Translations under genes and position numbers: made by a program
Part shown: one piece after another, positions 61,724-64,000 of the stretch
How positions within the stretch are numbered: the stretch's first letter is position 1
How the letters are laid out: each line of letters begins with the position of its first letter
Origin: Streptomyces sp. SID12501
Lineage (GTDB): Bacteria; Actinomycetota; Actinomycetes; Streptomycetales; Streptomycetaceae
Reading direction: 5' to 3'
Assembly: GCF_010550245.1 (NCBI RefSeq)
Contig: NZ_JAAGLU010000012.1
Span: forward strand, 1 to 64,000
DNA: 64,000 bases
The notes under the pieces: model-generated
What the model saw: only the letters and a program-made list of their open reading frames with translations
Database searches by the model: none
Told to the model about the DNA's origin: nothing

Positions 61724-61967
61724 TGCGCGGTCCCATCCGTCCCCTGGTCGCAACCTTCTCCGAACGAGCCACGTCCATCCGCCGGACGGTGCTCCCGGGG
61801 AATGGTGTCAGATCAACGGCGAGGCACGGACTCCCGCCCGCACCCTCGGCCCCCGAAACCTGTACCCCGGCCCTCGGATCCCGCACCTCCACACACCGGG
61901 ACCCGGACCGCTTCCCGACAACAGGAGAGCGGCCGTGCCCAACCCTACCGGCCCATATGTACGAGGG

Positions 61968-62408
61968 TCAGTGCTCAGGTGACTCAACAGGCGCCGAAGT
62001 GACCAGTTCTGTCAGTACTCCGTGGCAATCCTTCGGGTGCAGAAAAGTGATCCGCGACCCCATGGAGCCGCGCCGTGGCTCCTCGTACAGAACGCGTACG
62101 CCCTTGCCGCGGACATCCGCGGCGTCCGCGTCCACATCTGCCGTACCGAAAGCGATGTGATGCACTCCCTCCCCGTTCTTGGCGAGCCACTTGCCCACGG
62201 CGGAGTCCTCGCGGGTCGGCTCCAGGAGCTGGAGGTAGGAGGCGCCGCCGTCGTCCGTGTTGTTGATCTTCAACATGGCCTCGCGTACGCCCTGCTCCTC
62301 GTTGACCTCGGAGTGGTACACCTCGAAGCCGTACGTGGCCCGGTAGAACTCGACAGTCGTGTCGAGGTCGAAACAGGCGATCCCGATGTGGTCGATTCGC
62401 GTCAGCAT
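61968..62408 (-). CDS. mce: Methylmalonyl-CoA epimerase
   Basis: 146 residues of the glyoxalase/VOC fold, two beta-alpha-beta modules. It interconverts (2S)- and (2R)-methylmalonyl-CoA. Metal ligands: His7 in LTRIDHIGIACFD, Gln in SYLQLLEP, His in GVHHIAFGTADVD, and Glu in GVLTELV. It supplies methylmalonyl-CoA for propionate metabolism and polyketide building blocks. meaB, which protects the mutase of this pathway, lies 1.4 kb away. Confidence 0.95.
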   Translation of the reverse strand: MLTRIDHIGIACFDLDTTVEFYRATYGFEVYHSEVNEEQGVREAMLKINNTDDGGASYLQLLEPTREDSAVGKWLAKNGEGVHHIAFGTADVDADAADVRGKGVRVLYEEPRRGSMGSRITFLHPKDCHGVLTELVTSAPVESPEH

Positions 62409-62558
62409 GGTGTCAGTGCAGCGCTCCCGCGGTGGTTACGCAACGTGCGCGCTGTCACACCGACGGCCCGATGACGCCAGGGGCTACCGCTCAGTACATT
62501 CAGGTAAACCCTCGTTCACACACTCCTCAGCTCTCCAGCTGAAAGGGGATCGCACCTC

Positions 62559-63761
62559 ATGTCAGGAACGAACAGCAGTACCTCGGTGATCGTCGCGGGC
62601 GCGCGTACGCCCATGGGACGGTTGCTGGGCTCGCTGAAGACCTTCTCCGGAGCCGACCTCGGCGGCTTCGCGATCAAGGCCGCCCTCGACCGTGCGGGTA
62701 TCGGTGGCGACCAGGTGCAGTACGTGATCATGGGCCAGGTCCTCCAGGCCGGTGCGGGCCAGATCCCGGCCCGCCAGGCCGCGGCCAAGGCCGGCATCCC
62801 GATGAACGTCCCGGCGCTGACCATCAACAAGGTGTGTCTGTCGGGCCTGGACGCGATCGCGCTGGCGGACCAGCTGATCCGCGCCGGCGAGTTCGACGTG
62901 ATCGTGGCCGGTGGCCAGGAATCGATGACGAACGCCCCCCACCTGCTCCCCAAGTCCCGTGAGGGCTTCAAGTACGGCGCGATCGAGATGCTCGACGCGA
63001 TGGCGTACGACGGCCTGACCGACGCCTTCGAGAACATCGCCATGGGCGAGTCGACGGAGAAGCACAACACGCGTCTGGGCATCCTGCGCCCCGAACAGGA
63101 CGAGATCGCCGCCGTCTCCCACCAGCGCGCGGCGGCGGCTCAGAAGAACGGCGTCTTCGAGGCGGAGATCACGTCGGTGGAGATCCCGCAGCGCAAGGGC
63201 GAGCCGATCGTTTTCAGCCAGGACGAGGGCATCCGGGCGGAGACGACGGCGGAGTCGCTGGGCAGGCTGCGCCCGGCGTTCACGAAGGACGGCACGATCA
63301 CGGCGGGCACGTCGTCGCAGATCTCGGACGGCGCGGCGGCCGTGGTCGTGATGAGCAGGGCGAAGGCCGAGGAACTCGGCCTGGAGTGGATCGCGGAGAT
63401 CGGCGCCCACGGCAATGTGGCGGGCCCGGACAACTCCCTCCAGTCCCAGCCCTCCAACGCCATCCTGCACGCCCTCAAGAAGGAGGGCCTGAGCGTCGAG
63501 GATCTTGACCTGATCGAGATCAACGAGGCCTTCGCGGCGGTCGCTGTCCAGTCAATCAAGGACCTCGGCGTGTCCACGGAACGGGTGAACGTCAACGGCG
63601 GTGCCATTGCCCTGGGCCACCCGATCGGAATGTCCGGCGCCCGGCTCGTACTGCACCTGGCCCTGGAACTGAAGCGGCGCGGCGGCGGCGTCGGCGCGGC
63701 GGCCCTGTGCGGGGGCGGCGGCCAGGGTGACGCGCTGATCGTGCGGGTACCCAAGGCGTAG
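62559..63761 (+). CDS. Acetyl-CoA C-acetyltransferase (thiolase)
   Basis: 400 residues. A type-II thiolase: TSVIVAGARTPMGRLLGSLKTF, nucleophilic cysteine in LTINKVCLSGLDAIA, AGGQESMTNAPHLL, NVNGGAIALGHPIGMSGAR with the catalytic histidine, and AALCGGGGQGDALIV with the second cysteine. It condenses two acetyl-CoA to acetoacetyl-CoA or runs in reverse. meaB follows after 54 bases and is probably cotranscribed. Confidence 0.95.
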   Translation: MSGTNSSTSVIVAGARTPMGRLLGSLKTFSGADLGGFAIKAALDRAGIGGDQVQYVIMGQVLQAGAGQIPARQAAAKAGIPMNVPALTINKVCLSGLDAIALADQLIRAGEFDVIVAGGQESMTNAPHLLPKSREGFKYGAIEMLDAMAYDGLTDAFENIAMGESTEKHNTRLGILRPEQDEIAAVSHQRAAAAQKNGVFEAEITSVEIPQRKGEPIVFSQDEGIRAETTAESLGRLRPAFTKDGTITAGTSSQISDGAAAVVVMSRAKAEELGLEWIAEIGAHGNVAGPDNSLQSQPSNAILHALKKEGLSVEDLDLIEINEAFAAVAVQSIKDLGVSTERVNVNGGAIALGHPIGMSGARLVLHLALELKRRGGGVGAAALCGGGGQGDALIVRVPKA

Positions 63762-63815
63762 CGGTCGCGAGGCCGGCCGTACGTCTCGTACGTCTGTGAT
63801 CGGAACGGAGTTGTG

Positions 63816-64000
63816 ATGCAGGACGTCCCCACGCTGGTGGCCCAGGCCAGGGAAGGCCGGCCGCGGGCCGTGGCCCGGCTGATCTCCCTGGTGGAGGGGG
63901 CGTCCGGACAACTCCGCGAGGTCATGGCCGCGCTGGCCCCGCTCGCGGGCAACGCGTACGTGGTCGGCCTGACGGGATCACCGGGCGTGGGCAAGTCCAC
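63816..64000 (+). CDS. meaB: MeaB-type GTPase (partial, runs off the window)
   Basis: The first 61 codons from ATG 63816: MQDVPTLVAQAREGRPRAV, then ARLISLVEG, and the Walker A loop GLTGSPGVGKST at the window end. This is the N-terminus of the G3E GTPase that protects and reloads adenosylcobalamin-dependent methylmalonyl-CoA mutase. Both the mce and cobalamin adenosyltransferase genes in this window fit that pathway. Confidence 0.92.
   Translation, partial: MQDVPTLVAQAREGRPRAVARLISLVEGASGQLREVMAALAPLAGNAYVVGLTGSPGVGKS

Noticed and set aside
59099..62002. A 967-codon plus-strand open frame
   Set aside because: It lies entirely antisense to scy, is leucine/glycine/arginine-rich from codon mirroring, and has no recognisable domain.

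Overview
The window is Streptomyces chromosome. GC is very high, GTG and TTG starts are common, start and stop codons often overlap by 4 bases, and the gene order lysA-hom-thrC-thrB-rho-LCP-rpmE-prfA-prmC-tsaC-ptp-glyA-wecA-atpIBEFHAGDC-chitinase-nucS-filP-scy-mce-thiolase-meaB is the conserved core order I remember from Streptomyces coelicolor (filP and scy are SCO5396 and SCO5397). No search could be run, so family calls rest on reading motifs.

Positions 1 to about 13150 are accessory DNA at the 3' end of a tRNA-Arg(CCG) gene (13109-13180, minus strand). Two related integrative elements sit in tandem. Element A (about 1620-5028) keeps only xis and int. Its outer end is lost to broken IS3-type and IS1182-type transposase genes, and it carries an inserted 1,433-bp unit with inverted repeats of about 100 bp, a 7-bp target duplication and one membrane-protein gene. 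Element B (4987-13149) is bounded by identical 42-bp att cores and has 18-bp repeats on both sides of the core. It encodes vapBC, a GNAT enzyme, a GntR-type regulator with a perfect 15-bp operator pair, and a tightly overlapped xre-hypothetical-HNH-xis-int operon. It has no replication or TraB gene.

The most unusual stretch is 5905-7995 in element B. It holds almost no genes. At least six clusters of a short repeated word occur, each cluster with a different 7-8 bp word in both orientations, and each next to a shared core close to CTGACCTGC. Two clusters lie in the arms of a 333-bp inverted repeat, others flank a battery of long hairpins, and gene debris lies between them. I propose, as inference, a collection of recognition sites for several different replication initiators or TraB-type translocases, which would let a helper-dependent element exploit many partners.

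From 13181 to 64000 the DNA is ordinary core chromosome: amino-acid synthesis, transcription termination (Rho), translation termination and its methylase, envelope polymer synthesis (LCP and WecA/TagO-like proteins), the complete F-type ATP synthase, a chitinase under a classic direct-repeat operator, an acyl-CoA/methylmalonyl-CoA group, mismatch endonuclease NucS, an ABC exporter, and the polar-growth coiled-coil proteins FilP and Scy. One later disturbance is an IS200/IS605-type insertion (tnpB and tnpA) at 54815 to about 56650 that left only the C-terminal third of an ABC permease. Smaller oddities include a phosphatase-like protein with serine in place of the catalytic cysteine, an ATPase with arginine in its Walker A motif, and a LuxR-type remnant behind the chitinase promoter.
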